From assembly GCF_037996765.1 (NCBI RefSeq), contig NZ_JBBNAD010000005.1, positions 1,458,001-1,522,000 on the forward strand: a DNA stretch of 64,000 bases. The letters are read 5' to 3'. The translations under genes were made by a program, and so were the position numbers. A model generated the notes under the pieces. That model made no database searches. It saw only the letters and a program-made list of their open reading frames with translations, and had not been told where the DNA came from. Below are positions 44,783 to 53,103 of the stretch, piece by piece. The DNA is from Bdellovibrio sp. GT3 (lineage in GTDB: Bacteria > Bdellovibrionota > Bdellovibrionia > Bdellovibrionales > Bdellovibrionaceae). Within the stretch, counting starts at the first letter, position 1, and the number at the start of each line of letters is the position of its first letter.

Positions 44783-45718
44783 ATGATGGACTTCAGACAT
44801 TGTGGCGCAAAAATTTTAATCACCTGTGTGACGCTTTTTGCCTTTAATGCATTGGCGGAAGAACCAGCGCTAAAGCCAAAGATAACAGCCCCTGAGGCGG
44901 GTCCTAAGGCGGCGATGATCCTTGATAACTCTTTAAGTAAGAATCTGAAGGACCTTAAAATGAAGCCTCCGGTTGAGGGGCCTCGGTCCGGCGGGGGAGG
45001 AAACTCCTGTGCGCTGTCAATTCATCAAAACACGGAGAAGCTAATAAGCCTTCTTGCCGATATGCCGAACCTTTTGACTAAAAATCAAAAGGATACTCTT
45101 TTGTTCAAGATTTCAGAGGCCAAATTCTATATCGCAGACAGCCTGAGCTTGGATGGGCAGCTTAAGGATGCGATTAACTATCCGAATACCAATGAGATAT
45201 TCATCACCAACAGGCTTTGCGGTTTGGATTTGCTGGAAGTTCAAAGCCGGGCGATGGCAATTCTTCTGCACGAGTACCTGGGACTTGCACGAATCGATGA
45301 TCGTGAATACCAGATCTCAGGCGCATTCCTGCAAAACTATGATTCTTACGTTGCCAAAGGTTATTCTTTTACGGCGAACAATTCGTACATTGCGAGTACT
45401 GGCCAATGTGTTCAGTCGGTATTGCATATTCAGCAAATTGGAAACAATCTGATTGTTGCCTCAACGTCAAAGTCCAGTGCCAGAATCCTGGCGTTGTCCA
45501 AGGATAAAGTGGCAGAATTTAGAGCGTTGGCGAAGCGGGTTGCGGGTGCGCCGATTTCGGTAAAAGTTGAAGATAAGTCCAACGATATGGAATTGGAATT
45601 CACCAGCAAAAGCTGTGGCAATACCAGATGTGACTTTTTAACAGTCCAGAATTCCGAAGGCCTACTCGGTGTATTCAAAAATGCTCTCTATGGCTTGGCA
45701 GTGGTTGATTGCAAGTGA
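44783..45718 (+). CDS. Exported protein next to the TIGR02147 regulator
   Basis: 311 residues. Signal peptide ILITCVTLFAFNALA. The mature part has a glycine patch GPRSGGGGNSC, then a helical domain with RAMAILLHEYLGLARIDDREY. The HEYLG segment is reminiscent of, but not equal to, a zinc HExxH. Six cysteines in the mature part suggest disulfides. Bdellovibrio genomes carry exported proteins with GGGGN...C near TIGR02147 genes, as far as I recall; the function is unknown. AAAGGA precedes the ATG. Confidence 0.8.
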   Translation: MMDFRHCGAKILITCVTLFAFNALAEEPALKPKITAPEAGPKAAMILDNSLSKNLKDLKMKPPVEGPRSGGGGNSCALSIHQNTEKLISLLADMPNLLTKNQKDTLLFKISEAKFYIADSLSLDGQLKDAINYPNTNEIFITNRLCGLDLLEVQSRAMAILLHEYLGLARIDDREYQISGAFLQNYDSYVAKGYSFTANNSYIASTGQCVQSVLHIQQIGNNLIVASTSKSSARILALSKDKVAEFRALAKRVAGAPISVKVEDKSNDMELEFTSKSCGNTRCDFLTVQNSEGLLGVFKNALYGLAVVDCK

Positions 45719-45728
45719 TTGGAAGCCT

Positions 45729-46850
45729 TTAGAAAGTCCAAGGACCGCCAGCTTGAATATAAAAAACTGTTTCTTCCGGGCCGCGAGCCACATCCAAGCC
45801 CATTTGGAATCCAAGCAGTCTGGCGATCAGGTAGCGAAAGCCCAAGCCATAGGAACTTGCTGTTTCAGCCGAAGATAAATCACTAAATTCATCACCCGCT
45901 TTACCTACGCCACCAAATCCCAGAATTTGCCAGCGAGGGTGGGGACTATAGCGGGCCTCTCCTTCCAAGGAAGTTGCGACATCGCCTTGATAGCGCATTT
46001 TGGGGATGCCACGCAAATTTATAAATGGCTTGGCATAAAAGGGCCCATTGTCATCAATCCAGTTATTCAGCCAACGAGTCGCCAAGCCCCACTGGGGATT
46101 GACGCGAAAGTATCCCTGCAAATCCAAATCTTGCGTATGATAGTTCAGATCACCACCCAGGTTTTCGCTATAGATATTGTAGCGATACTCGGCAAGAAAT
46201 CCATTGTCTGGGGAGAGGGTGTTGTTGCGACTGTCATAACTGATCAGTACCGAAGCGCCCCCATTTCGATTTTCTTGCTCTGGGTCCAAGGCGGCAAGGG
46301 GAGGCGGCACGTTCTCAAAACTAACGTTCAAATCAGAGTAAATATAGCGCAGGCCCAAAAAGAAGTTGCTGTCTTCAAAGCGTCGGCGCAGGTCGTGAAA
46401 CATAAGCCAGCCCTTCAAATTGTATCCTAAATCAAATTGCCGTTGGCTTTGGAATCCGGAGTTGCCATAAAAATCCAGGTTGATTGAAGCTGCCATCGCG
46501 GCCCCCAAATATCGCCAATGATCATGATCCCAGTTATGCATAAAAAAGCCGCCCCCTAATTGGGTGCCGTTTTCAGTGGCCGCACCCAGAACTCCGTAGA
46601 CCGTAGGAGCGATGAATTTTTGCGCGGTGCTGTTTTTAGAATCCTCGGTCTCATGCATGAAGACGAGCGCAACCCCTAAGCCATAGCCAACAGCGGGCTC
46701 AGTAATAATAATCGGTACCGGCAAAAAGCCCTTGTGCTTCAGCAGCCACTCGCTGCCATCCAGAAAGCCATCCTGGGGATCGATAAAAATAGATTGGGCC
46801 TGAGCTGTTGAAAAAAACGTAAGAAGCAAAAGAGCCACTATGAATTTCAT
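45729..46850 (-). CDS. Outer membrane beta-barrel protein, BamA/D15-like
   Basis: 373 residues from ATG 46850 (GGAG nine bases before), with signal MKFIVALLLLTFFSTAQA. After a short plug-like segment (PVPIIITEPAVGYGLGVALVFMHE) come about 12-16 amphipathic strands. SVLISYDSRNNTLSPDNGFLAEYRYN near 220-245 is a hallmark of the D15/Omp85 barrel, and the chain ends GGPWTF with a terminal aromatic. There are no POTRA domains, so it is the barrel-only type found in bacterial surface antigens, not BamA itself. Confidence 0.85.
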   Translation of the reverse strand: MKFIVALLLLTFFSTAQAQSIFIDPQDGFLDGSEWLLKHKGFLPVPIIITEPAVGYGLGVALVFMHETEDSKNSTAQKFIAPTVYGVLGAATENGTQLGGGFFMHNWDHDHWRYLGAAMAASINLDFYGNSGFQSQRQFDLGYNLKGWLMFHDLRRRFEDSNFFLGLRYIYSDLNVSFENVPPPLAALDPEQENRNGGASVLISYDSRNNTLSPDNGFLAEYRYNIYSENLGGDLNYHTQDLDLQGYFRVNPQWGLATRWLNNWIDDNGPFYAKPFINLRGIPKMRYQGDVATSLEGEARYSPHPRWQILGFGGVGKAGDEFSDLSSAETASSYGLGFRYLIARLLGFQMGLDVARGPEETVFYIQAGGPWTF

Positions 46851-47032
46851 GAACGATCTCCCCTGCTTCAGTGCTGAAACATATTGGAATAAAACCCAGG
46901 GGAAACCGCAAAAAGTATTGTGGGATAGTGGCAATAGTCATTGGGGGATTATTGGTGTGGGTTTTGTTCGGCGAGTCTCTGGAAACTAAACAATAAACTA
47001 TATTTTCGTTTTAAATGGCTTACCATTTATCA

Positions 47033-48112
47033 ATGAACTACTTCGTGTGTATTTTACTTTTCTTGGTATCAAGTGTTTCTGTGGCTCAGGATGTTGGTGT
47101 TCTTTTGGGTTTTGGGAAGCATCGTGGTGATAGCGGATATGCCTATGAAACCTATTGGTTGGGCATGCGGGACGGAAAGGCATTTGTTGCGGGGCCGTTA
47201 AATGATTTGTTGGTTCCATCTGGAAAAGGGTTTTACCGGGTTGGTACCAAGGCAGGCTGTAATCTTGATTTGAGTATCGGCAAAAGTCAGTACCTATATG
47301 TCGTACCCAAGGATGAGCAGCCAGTGGTGTCACTACTATCCTGCGCGGAAGCAGAAAGACTTCAAGCAAAAGCAGAAAAGAAAAGAAAGAAGAGAGCCGC
47401 AGCCGAAGGGGAGGAGTGTCTAGATTGCGATGCGCCAGGCACCTATGAGATGTCTACTTGGATTAATTTGGTCACAAGTAAGTCAGTGCTGTATGCCGAA
47501 TCAGTATACTATGACGGCGGTGTTCATCCTGATCAAAGTTTCGACTATAAAGTTCGGTCCATTGGAGCGGATAAGTCAGGATATTTTGATTCTATCGGCG
47601 GCAATGAATTTCTTAAAGAAGCGAAATCTATAAAGCCGGGCGATGAGAATGATAAGGAATGTCTTGCTAATGCTGAGTACGATAACATTGGTTGGAGCGT
47701 GAAGCGCAGTAAGTTCACTTGGGAGTTTGAAGGCTATTTGCCTACGCATCGATTATGTGGCTATGGAACCGACTTTTCATCCAAACGAAAGGTCGACACA
47801 CTAGAGGTGGGTCCACTGGTGCCGGAGGGATTAAGATCACAACTAAAAGGCAAAGAAGATGCTTTTATTTCCCCGGATGGACAAACTGTGATCGGCGTCG
47901 GCAAAGCAGGATTTGAAATATTCACCGTTAAAGATGGCAAGCTTGTCGCTAGATTCAAAAAGTCCACCAAGTTGGGGAGAATCGTTCTGCAAGAGTGGGC
48001 GTCCGGTCAGTATGTCGGCAAATGGGATAAGATATTTGCGGACCTGCTTAGAAATAAATGGAAGGAACCCAAATACGAAAAGTACGATCCTAAAATCCAT
48101 CTCGGACAGTGA
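47033..48112 (+). CDS. Exported protein of unknown function, 359 residues
   Basis: Signal peptide MNYFVCILLFLVSSVSVA from the ATG at 47033; an ATG at 47015 adds six residues and neither has a clear ribosome site. A basic coiled-coil stretch (AEAERLQAKAEKKRKKRAA) precedes a CLDC pair. The C-terminal half has a GKEDAFISPDGQTVIGVGKAGFEIFTVKDGKLVARF segment like one blade of a propeller, and several more cysteines. No family recognised. A strong terminator follows. Confidence 0.78.
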   Translation: MNYFVCILLFLVSSVSVAQDVGVLLGFGKHRGDSGYAYETYWLGMRDGKAFVAGPLNDLLVPSGKGFYRVGTKAGCNLDLSIGKSQYLYVVPKDEQPVVSLLSCAEAERLQAKAEKKRKKRAAAEGEECLDCDAPGTYEMSTWINLVTSKSVLYAESVYYDGGVHPDQSFDYKVRSIGADKSGYFDSIGGNEFLKEAKSIKPGDENDKECLANAEYDNIGWSVKRSKFTWEFEGYLPTHRLCGYGTDFSSKRKVDTLEVGPLVPEGLRSQLKGKEDAFISPDGQTVIGVGKAGFEIFTVKDGKLVARFKKSTKLGRIVLQEWASGQYVGKWDKIFADLLRNKWKEPKYEKYDPKIHLGQ

Positions 48113-48153
48113 TGGGCATTCCGTGAGCTGGCATTAGAATTTCGATCTCACAA

Positions 48154-48187
48154 AATAAAAAACCACGGTTAGAACCCGTGGTTTTTT
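48154..48187. terminator. Bidirectional terminator
   Basis: AAAACCACGG / CCGTGGTTTT stem between the convergent 47033 and 48210 genes, with A-run left and T-run right. Confidence 0.87.
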
Positions 48188-48209
48188 ACATCAACATGAG
48201 TATGTAAAA

Positions 48210-48671
48210 TTAGTGGAAGCGGCAGCCAGTGACTTCTGTGCTTTGCATTCTTGACAATGAGAAGGACGTGCCTTCCATTGGGTAGACCTCATCTGACATG
48301 CCATCTGATCCTTGGGTTGCTCTATCGATATGCAGAATGTGAACTCCATGTGGAGCACCCAGGTCAAATTTCACGGTGATATAGCGATAGTTCACAGAAA
48401 CATCCAGAACGGTTGTGTTTTTCTCGTAAACGCCATCTTCCGAAGTAACTGGGTCTCTATAAGTTACGATGTCACCTTCGGAGAAAATTTGTGAGCTGTC
48501 ACCGCGGTATACTTGTTTGCCCGTGATAGTGATATCAAAGAATGGCTCTGTGAACGAACAATTGATTACTGGACGGCTGCCTACTGCGGGCTCTGCATAC
48601 TCTCCTTTGGCGAAGGATGAAATGCCCAATGCCATAACAGCTGTGAAAAGAACTGCCTTTGCTACTTTCAT
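48210..48671 (-). CDS. Small exported protein of unknown function, 153 residues
   Basis: Signal peptide MKVAKAVLFTAVMALGISSFA. The mature beta-rich domain has two cysteines (VINCSFTEPFFDI and the terminal TGCRFH) that may pair. Segments such as FFDITITGKQVYRG and RYITVKFDLG suggest strands. GGAG precedes the ATG by six bases. Single-gene unit ending in a bidirectional terminator. No family recognised. Confidence 0.83.
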   Translation of the reverse strand: MKVAKAVLFTAVMALGISSFAKGEYAEPAVGSRPVINCSFTEPFFDITITGKQVYRGDSSQIFSEGDIVTYRDPVTSEDGVYEKNTTVLDVSVNYRYITVKFDLGAPHGVHILHIDRATQGSDGMSDEVYPMEGTSFSLSRMQSTEVTGCRFH

Positions 48672-48795
48672 AAGAACTCCATTTTTAATCGTTTAAGTTT
48701 GTTTGTCTCAACGAATGGAGTTGTAGCACGGGCTTTTAAATAACCGCTAACTTTGAAGTCGCAAAGTGCGGCAGATTTGCCGCACGTGGGGCGTT

Positions 48796-49245
48796 TTATT
48801 CAGCTGTGAATTGCTCAACCGGGTAAAGACCTAGTTCTGTAGCCTCTTCAATCGACATATCGAATTCTGGGTACAAGCCTTTAGACATTGTACAAACCAC
48901 GTCTACGTTCGCATTGCCTTCAGAAGTGTTAGCTTGCAAAGTTCCTTCGTAAGATCTTGAGGAACGATCGAACCTGGCTTCCAAGCGACCAGAGGCACCA
49001 TTGCCTGTTGCCGTTGCACGGATGTATTGGCCTTCTTGAACATCACTTGAAGTTACTTGCATCGCGATTTGTTTGCTGGATCCGCCACTCACAGTAACAA
49101 TAATATCGCTTACGATTTGATTGCCAGACGTGATCGCATCCGCTTTGAAGTTGTACCAGTAGTAAGAGCCTTCGCAGTGAATTTGCGCAGCCTGCGCCAA
49201 ACCACCAACCAATAAAATCGCACCAGTCAAAAATAGACTTTTCAT
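48796..49245 (-). CDS. Small exported protein of unknown function, 149 residues
   Basis: Start at ATG 49245 with GGAGGG seven bases upstream; an earlier ATG would add six residues. Signal peptide MKSLFLTGAILLVGGLAQA. The mature part is Ser/Thr/Asn-rich with strands, two cysteines (IHCEGSYYW and VVCTMSKG) and an acidic C-terminus. No family recognised. It lies 124 bases upstream of the similar-sized exported gene on the same strand. Confidence 0.83.
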   Translation of the reverse strand: MKSLFLTGAILLVGGLAQAAQIHCEGSYYWYNFKADAITSGNQIVSDIIVTVSGGSSKQIAMQVTSSDVQEGQYIRATATGNGASGRLEARFDRSSRSYEGTLQANTSEGNANVDVVCTMSKGLYPEFDMSIEEATELGLYPVEQFTAE

Positions 49246-49420
49246 AAAACCCTCCATGAACATGCACTAAAGGTGACCGGACTAGAGTAAAAGGTCAAAG
49301 AAAGACCATGACTCCGCGCTCAATACAAATGTTTACTAAACTGGTGGTCTTTTGCAGCATAGGAAAGTTGTATTTCTGATACCGCTTTGATTGAAAGCCT
49401 GAGTCGAAAGTTCATCCGGG

Positions 49421-49437
49421 TTGGTGATTTTAGAAAT
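49421..49437. repeat. Direct repeat, copy 1 (end of pentapeptide gene)
   Basis: TTGGTGATTTTAGAAAT, spanning the stop codon of the pentapeptide gene. An identical 17-base copy lies at 50092-50108, 671 bases away in the same orientation, with looser similarity continuing a few bases further. Confidence 0.8.
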
Positions 49438-49990
49438 CCACCTTGGCTCCCATCGCTTCAATTAAAACCAGGGCTTCGGGCACAGAAAATTGAGCGTCTT
49501 TGATTTTTGTGAATTTGGGATCAATAAAGTAACTTCTGGCTCCCCTGAAGTCAGCTTTCTCAATGTTGGCATTTGAAAATGAAGTCCCCGAAAGATTTGC
49601 TCCAGCAAAGGAAGACTTTGTTAAATTGGCTCCCGAAAAGTCGGCTTCTCGAATTACGCAATTATTAAAGTTTACACCGCGAAGATCCACAGACTGGAAG
49701 CTGCTATAATCAAGTTTGCAGGTTAGGAACGAAAAGCTGCCGTTCTTGCGAACTTCAGTCCAATTGATGCCCATTAAATTGCAATCTTCGAAATCCACAC
49801 CTCGAAGGGCGATGTTTAAAAAAGAGCAGTTTGCAAAGTTGCAGCCGGTAAATTTGCAGTCGATAAAGACGGCACTTTTCAAATCCTGCTCTGTCAGATC
49901 CAATTTTTCAAATTCAAAGCCAGAGATTTCGGATCTGCTTTCTGCAAGCAGATTGATCAAATCATTTTCGTTCGCCGAGGTGTATTTCAT
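49430..49990 (-). CDS. Pentapeptide-repeat protein, Qnr-like
   Basis: 186 residues of A(D/N)LxX repeats: FIDCKFTGCNFANCSF, FEDCNLMGINW, VDLRGVNFNNCVIREADFSGANL and SFAGANLSGTSFSNANIEKADF. These should form a right-handed quadrilateral beta-helix. The C-terminal helix VPEALVLIEAMGAKVD resembles the ending of Qnr proteins (YQASLLMERLGI), which mimic DNA and protect gyrase. Length is a little short of Qnr (about 218). Resistance function is not shown. GGAGG precedes the ATG. The gene sits between 17-bp direct repeats. Confidence 0.87.
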   Translation of the reverse strand: MKYTSANENDLINLLAESRSEISGFEFEKLDLTEQDLKSAVFIDCKFTGCNFANCSFLNIALRGVDFEDCNLMGINWTEVRKNGSFSFLTCKLDYSSFQSVDLRGVNFNNCVIREADFSGANLTKSSFAGANLSGTSFSNANIEKADFRGARSYFIDPKFTKIKDAQFSVPEALVLIEAMGAKVDF

Positions 49991-50091
49991 GTGGCCTCCT
50001 TCTACAGGGTTAGCATTGAAAGTCGATGGGGCTAAGGGAAATATTTTGAGAACGGGGACTGCGAAGGAAAAGGATGGTCATAGGTAAAGAC

Positions 50092-50108
50092 TTGGTGATT
50101 TTAGAAAT
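50092..50108. repeat. Direct repeat, copy 2 (upstream of pentapeptide gene)
   Basis: Second copy of TTGGTGATTTTAGAAAT. It lies in the 309-base spacer 49991-50299 between the divergent pentapeptide and acetyltransferase genes. Apart from this repeat and the two promoter regions I see nothing else in that spacer. Confidence 0.8.
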
Positions 50109-50299
50109 GCCAACCGCTCTAACTTCCCGAATACCGGGTTTTTTGCACCCCACGATTTGCGCCGATCTCTGGTTTTAAAAATAACTGCAGGACGCGGGCT
50201 TTGTGCTTCATTAAAGGGCCAAAAAAAAGATATGGGAAATGTCGTTTTAACACAAAGCGTGTTAAGTGACTTGTAAGGTGTTGATAGGTAAAAGTTGAT

Positions 50300-50860
50300 A
50301 TGGGTGGAATAAGGCCAAAAGAACTCAAAAGCTCTCGTCTTTGCCTTCGTCAGGAAATGAATGGCGATGCAAGTCCTTTGTTCCTTCATTATTTCGGTTC
50401 TATGGAGTCGTCAAAATTCCTGGCGCGGCAACCGTATCGTTCGGTGGAACAAGTCGAAACATTTCTAAAGAAATGGACTCGTGATGCGTGGGTTTCACCG
50501 GGTGAGCCTTTTGCATGGGTCATTTCAAAGATCGACGGATCTGAGCCCATTGGTATTTTTCTGGTATTCATTAAACTGCAAGAAGCAGAAATACATTATG
50601 GAATCTCTGCTGAGCACATTGGATGTGGATACGCCTCGGAAGCTTGTAGCCTCGCGACAAACTGGCTTCTTGAACAAGATGAAGTAACATCTATCAGCAC
50701 TGCGGTGGATATTGAGCATATTGCCACTCAACGAGTGTTAGAGAAATCTGGTTTCCTCAAAGTTGAAACTTTAAAAGACCGACTGGTGCTTCCGGCATTT
50801 GGATCAGAGTCTCGGGATGCTATTTCTTATCGTAAAACGACCAGATCAAAAATCATATAA
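50300..50860 (+). CDS. GNAT-family acetyltransferase, RimJ-like
   Basis: 186 residues. The fold is shown by SSRLCLRQEMNGDASPLF at the start, FAWVISKIDGSEPIGIFLVF (strands 2-4), IHYGISAEHIGCGYASEACSLATNWLL (acetyl-CoA loop, here GCGYAS in place of the usual Q/RxxGxG/A) and the C-terminal ATQRVLEKSGFLKVE. It probably acetylates a protein N-terminus or small molecule such as an amino acid or antibiotic. The target is unknown. No strong ribosome site precedes the ATG at 50300. Confidence 0.87.
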   Translation: MGGIRPKELKSSRLCLRQEMNGDASPLFLHYFGSMESSKFLARQPYRSVEQVETFLKKWTRDAWVSPGEPFAWVISKIDGSEPIGIFLVFIKLQEAEIHYGISAEHIGCGYASEACSLATNWLLEQDEVTSISTAVDIEHIATQRVLEKSGFLKVETLKDRLVLPAFGSESRDAISYRKTTRSKII

Positions 50861-50905
50861 AGTTTCAAGGCATTGAGCCGGTCGATTTTTAAGGGTCTTA
50901 AAACT

Positions 50906-50929
50906 AAAAAACCACCTTGCGGTGGTTTT
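50906..50929. terminator. Terminator between acetyltransferase gene and tRNA
   Basis: AAAACCACC-TTGC-GGTGGTTTT, nine pairs with flanking A and T runs; can act for both strands. Confidence 0.8.
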
Positions 50930-50932
50930 AAA

Positions 50933-51008
50933 TGGATGGGGTAGCAGGACTCGAACCTGCGAATGACAGAATCAAAATCTGTTGACTTACCAACTTGTCG
51001 ATACCCCA
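50933..51008 (-). tRNA. tRNA-Gln (anticodon UUG)
   Basis: On the minus strand the 76-base gene starts TGGGGTA and ends TACCCCA plus TCCA, with CCA encoded. The anticodon arm is ACAGA-TTTTGAT-TCTGT, giving TTG at positions 34-36. The T arm contains GGTTCGAGTCC. The U1-A72 first pair is typical of glutamine tRNAs. It reads CAA and probably CAG by wobble. A terminator follows its 3' end. Confidence 0.95.
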
Positions 51009-51124
51009 ACAAGATGAACGGTTGAATCGCTAAACTACGGATTTTGCGTGAAGATTGCAATCAGTGACGCGGTGCGAACTGTGGGATAGCTTAAGAATCC
51101 GGTCGAAGAGTGGGGATTTTTCCA

Positions 51125-51170
51125 ATAAAAAAGCCCGCTAGTGCAGGGATTGCTGCAAGAGCGGGCAAAA
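51125..51170 (-). terminator. Terminator downstream of spoVG
   Basis: Minus strand: GCCCGCT ... AGCGGGC closing stem with an inner GCAG/CTGC stem, then TTTTTTATT. It stands about 105 bases after the spoVG stop. The remaining bases from 51009 to 51275 show nothing else. Confidence 0.82.
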
Positions 51171-51275
51171 CTGTCCTTGGGTTTTGAAGCCGCCTCCGGT
51201 TTCAGAGCCTCCACAAATGGTTCCGAAACTTGGCGTGTGAGCAGGGTTCTTCAAACTCCTGGTGAGCGCGTTTGT

Positions 51276-51602
51276 TTAATACTCGTCGCTGCCGTAATCG
51301 CTGCCTGGCGCCTTCTGGCGTTTCAGGTTCACTAGGGTTTCGCCCATGGACTTTAATTCGTTTTCATATGCTTCAAAGACCATATCCTCGATCATCTGGC
51401 GCGTTTCCTGGTTTAGGGGATGCGCGATATCGCGGAATTGGCCGTCTTTTCTTTTTTTGGAGGGCATCGCGACGAACAGGCCGCTGGTGCCTTGGATGAC
51501 TTTCAGATCGCGGACCACGAAACAACCATCAAGCGTGATGGAGACGTAGGCCTTGAGGCGATCCTCGTTGACCGGGAAAACTTTCACTTCGGTGACTTTC
51601 AT
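51276..51602 (-). CDS. spoVG: SpoVG-family regulator
   Basis: 108 residues. The SpoVG core is complete: [48 protein letters not shown] and [25 protein letters not shown]. Family members bind DNA or RNA site-specifically and affect septation and virulence regulation in Gram-positives and Borrelia; the role in this lineage is unknown. The C-terminal tail ([14 protein letters not shown]) is acidic and variable. AAGGGA precedes the ATG by six bases. Confidence 0.94.
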   Translation of the reverse strand: MKVTEVKVFPVNEDRLKAYVSITLDGCFVVRDLKVIQGTSGLFVAMPSKKRKDGQFRDIAHPLNQETRQMIEDMVFEAYENELKSMGETLVNLKRQKAPGSDYGSDEY

Positions 51603-51957
51603 AGAGTCCCTTTCTAGGTGCTGATCTTGTTGCTACCAATGGAGCCATACTATGGTCCGATCTCTATTTCGGACGGTGCTGCGAAAACCTGAAGACCTAG
51701 GTCGAGGAAAGTTCCAAAATATCGGGTCTTTGATAGATTTTGTCTCAGCTTGAAACACTTTCCCACTTACAAAAGGGCGATCGTTAAGCATCTACGTCTG
51801 GAAGCGGTGTTCAACTTGGTTTGGTGATGGGGACAAGCCAGGGGAGGGTTTGGGCAACTGGCAATAAATTCAGACGCCTTGGGGGTAACGTGACTGAAAC
51901 AGGGTTGTGTGGGAATTCTTACCGTATTCAAGTACACATTTTAATTCGGAGTAAATC
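51603..51957. other. Intergenic spacer without a recognisable gene
   Basis: 355 bases between the divergent spoVG and 51958 genes. No reading frame, hairpin-plus-T-run or known RNA core is apparent; it presumably holds both promoters. Confidence 0.6.
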
Positions 51958-52344
51958 ATGAAAACGCTTTTGGCTTTATTGTTAGTTGTTGTTGCGACAT
52001 CTCAAGCTCACGCTGCAAGCCCGTCCCTGGACTGTATGCAAACTCACACTAACGATTCGTTTTTGCCAAATCACGTGACCCTGTATCCGGCTCAGGATGG
52101 CAACATAGTTCGTGCAAAATTCTATATCGAAAATGATCAACGCGAAGTGATCGCAAACAAAGTTGCAGAGGACGAACAAACCATCCAATTCGGCCATGTT
52201 CGTTTGCTTGAAAATGGCGCACCTAAGGGCGGTCCTATCGGGATCAAGTACTCCCTTAAAAAATCAGCGTTTTCTCAACGTGGCGAGCTTACCTGGAAAT
52301 ACTTTGACGGTTCTGAAGCGACCTACAGCTGCTCTTCCAATTAA
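51958..52344 (+). CDS. Small exported protein of unknown function, 128 residues
   Basis: Signal peptide MKTLLALLLVVVATSQAHA. The mature domain has two cysteines (LDCMQTHTND and the final SCSSN) and strand-like segments NIVRAKFYIEND and GELTWKYFDGSEATY. GGAG stands eight bases before the ATG and a bidirectional terminator follows. No family recognised. Confidence 0.83.
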   Translation: MKTLLALLLVVVATSQAHAASPSLDCMQTHTNDSFLPNHVTLYPAQDGNIVRAKFYIENDQREVIANKVAEDEQTIQFGHVRLLENGAPKGGPIGIKYSLKKSAFSQRGELTWKYFDGSEATYSCSSN

Positions 52345-52366
52345 TTTTTTTCTGACAAGATGAAAA

Positions 52367-52402
52367 TGAAAAATCCCCGGGTGATGAGTCGGGGATTTTT
52401 TA
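52367..52402. terminator. Bidirectional terminator
   Basis: AAAAATCCCC / GGGGATTTTT stem with a short loop between the convergent 51958 and 52423 genes. Confidence 0.88.
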
Positions 52403-52422
52403 TGTTCGAATGATGCCTTCGG

Positions 52423-52911
52423 TTAAAAGCCTCGGAAATTTCTCAGGTCAAATTCGTCCGGAAACGGTTGCTGAAAACAGACGAGGGATGCTGGGAGAGT
52501 GTCGTCAATTGCAGTGTAATAAACAGTTACTTCAAACTTCGCAAAGTCTTGTATAGCTTGAAATACCACGGACTCACCAAGGCCCACGTTCATTTGCCTA
52601 TTGACGGCGAAATACACCGCCGCGCCATCAAGAGGACCTTGCTCGAGTTCCAAGCCGACGATATTTACATTCGCTCCATAAAAGTTGGCAGCCTGTATTG
52701 CCCAGCCAGAAGATGAACTAATATTAAATTTCATTGCCAATACTTGTTTGCCGGGAATCTCTGTATGGCCGAAATGCCATTTGCCGCCATTGTTCATACG
52801 GACAGGAAAGATATGTCGGTTGTTCGGAAGGTCCGGGGCGACATCCGCCTTTGCCAAAGACGCTGTTAAAGTCATTGCGATCGTTAGAATCAGTGTGCTT
52901 AGTTTTTTCAT
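52423..52911 (-). CDS. Small exported protein of unknown function, 162 residues
   Basis: ATG 52911 is chosen because AGGAG stands eight bases before it and it begins the signal peptide MKKLSTLILTIAMTLTASLAKA. The mature domain (KWHFGHTEIPGKQVLAMKFNISSSSGWAIQAANFYG) is beta-rich with a single cysteine near the C-terminus. No family recognised. The upstream gap to the chemoreceptor terminator holds only its promoter. Confidence 0.83.
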   Translation of the reverse strand: MKKLSTLILTIAMTLTASLAKADVAPDLPNNRHIFPVRMNNGGKWHFGHTEIPGKQVLAMKFNISSSSGWAIQAANFYGANVNIVGLELEQGPLDGAAVYFAVNRQMNVGLGESVVFQAIQDFAKFEVTVYYTAIDDTLPASLVCFQQPFPDEFDLRNFRGF

Positions 52912-53042
52912 TTTCGTTCTCCTAGTCGTGTTCGACACATATAGGTATCGCCTTATTGATCTATCTCCTCAATTAACTGATTTAAGGGATTAAAATTTGA
53001 TACTTTTTGACGGAATTCGGATAGTTTGAACGGGCAGAGGGG

Positions 53043-53076
53043 CTAAAAAAGAAAAACCCGGGAGGTCCCGGGTTCT
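53043..53076 (-). terminator. Terminator of the chemoreceptor gene
   Basis: Minus strand: AACCCGGGA-CC-TCCCGGGTT stem followed by TTTC and T6. It lies just downstream of the 53104 stop. Confidence 0.85.
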
Positions 53077-53103
53077 GATTTTGAATTTGGTTTTTGGGGC
53101 TTT

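Noticed and set aside
44783-45718. HEYLG segment as a zinc metallopeptidase motif
   Set aside because: The second histidine is missing, so HExxH is not met; no third ligand is evident.
50078-50389. Minus-strand open frame of about 100 codons between the pentapeptide and acetyltransferase genes
   Set aside because: It overlaps the acetyltransferase start, has no ribosome site or signal, and its composition is not protein-like.
50827-51060. Minus-strand open frame across the tRNA gene
   Set aside because: It simply reads through tRNA-Gln and its terminator.
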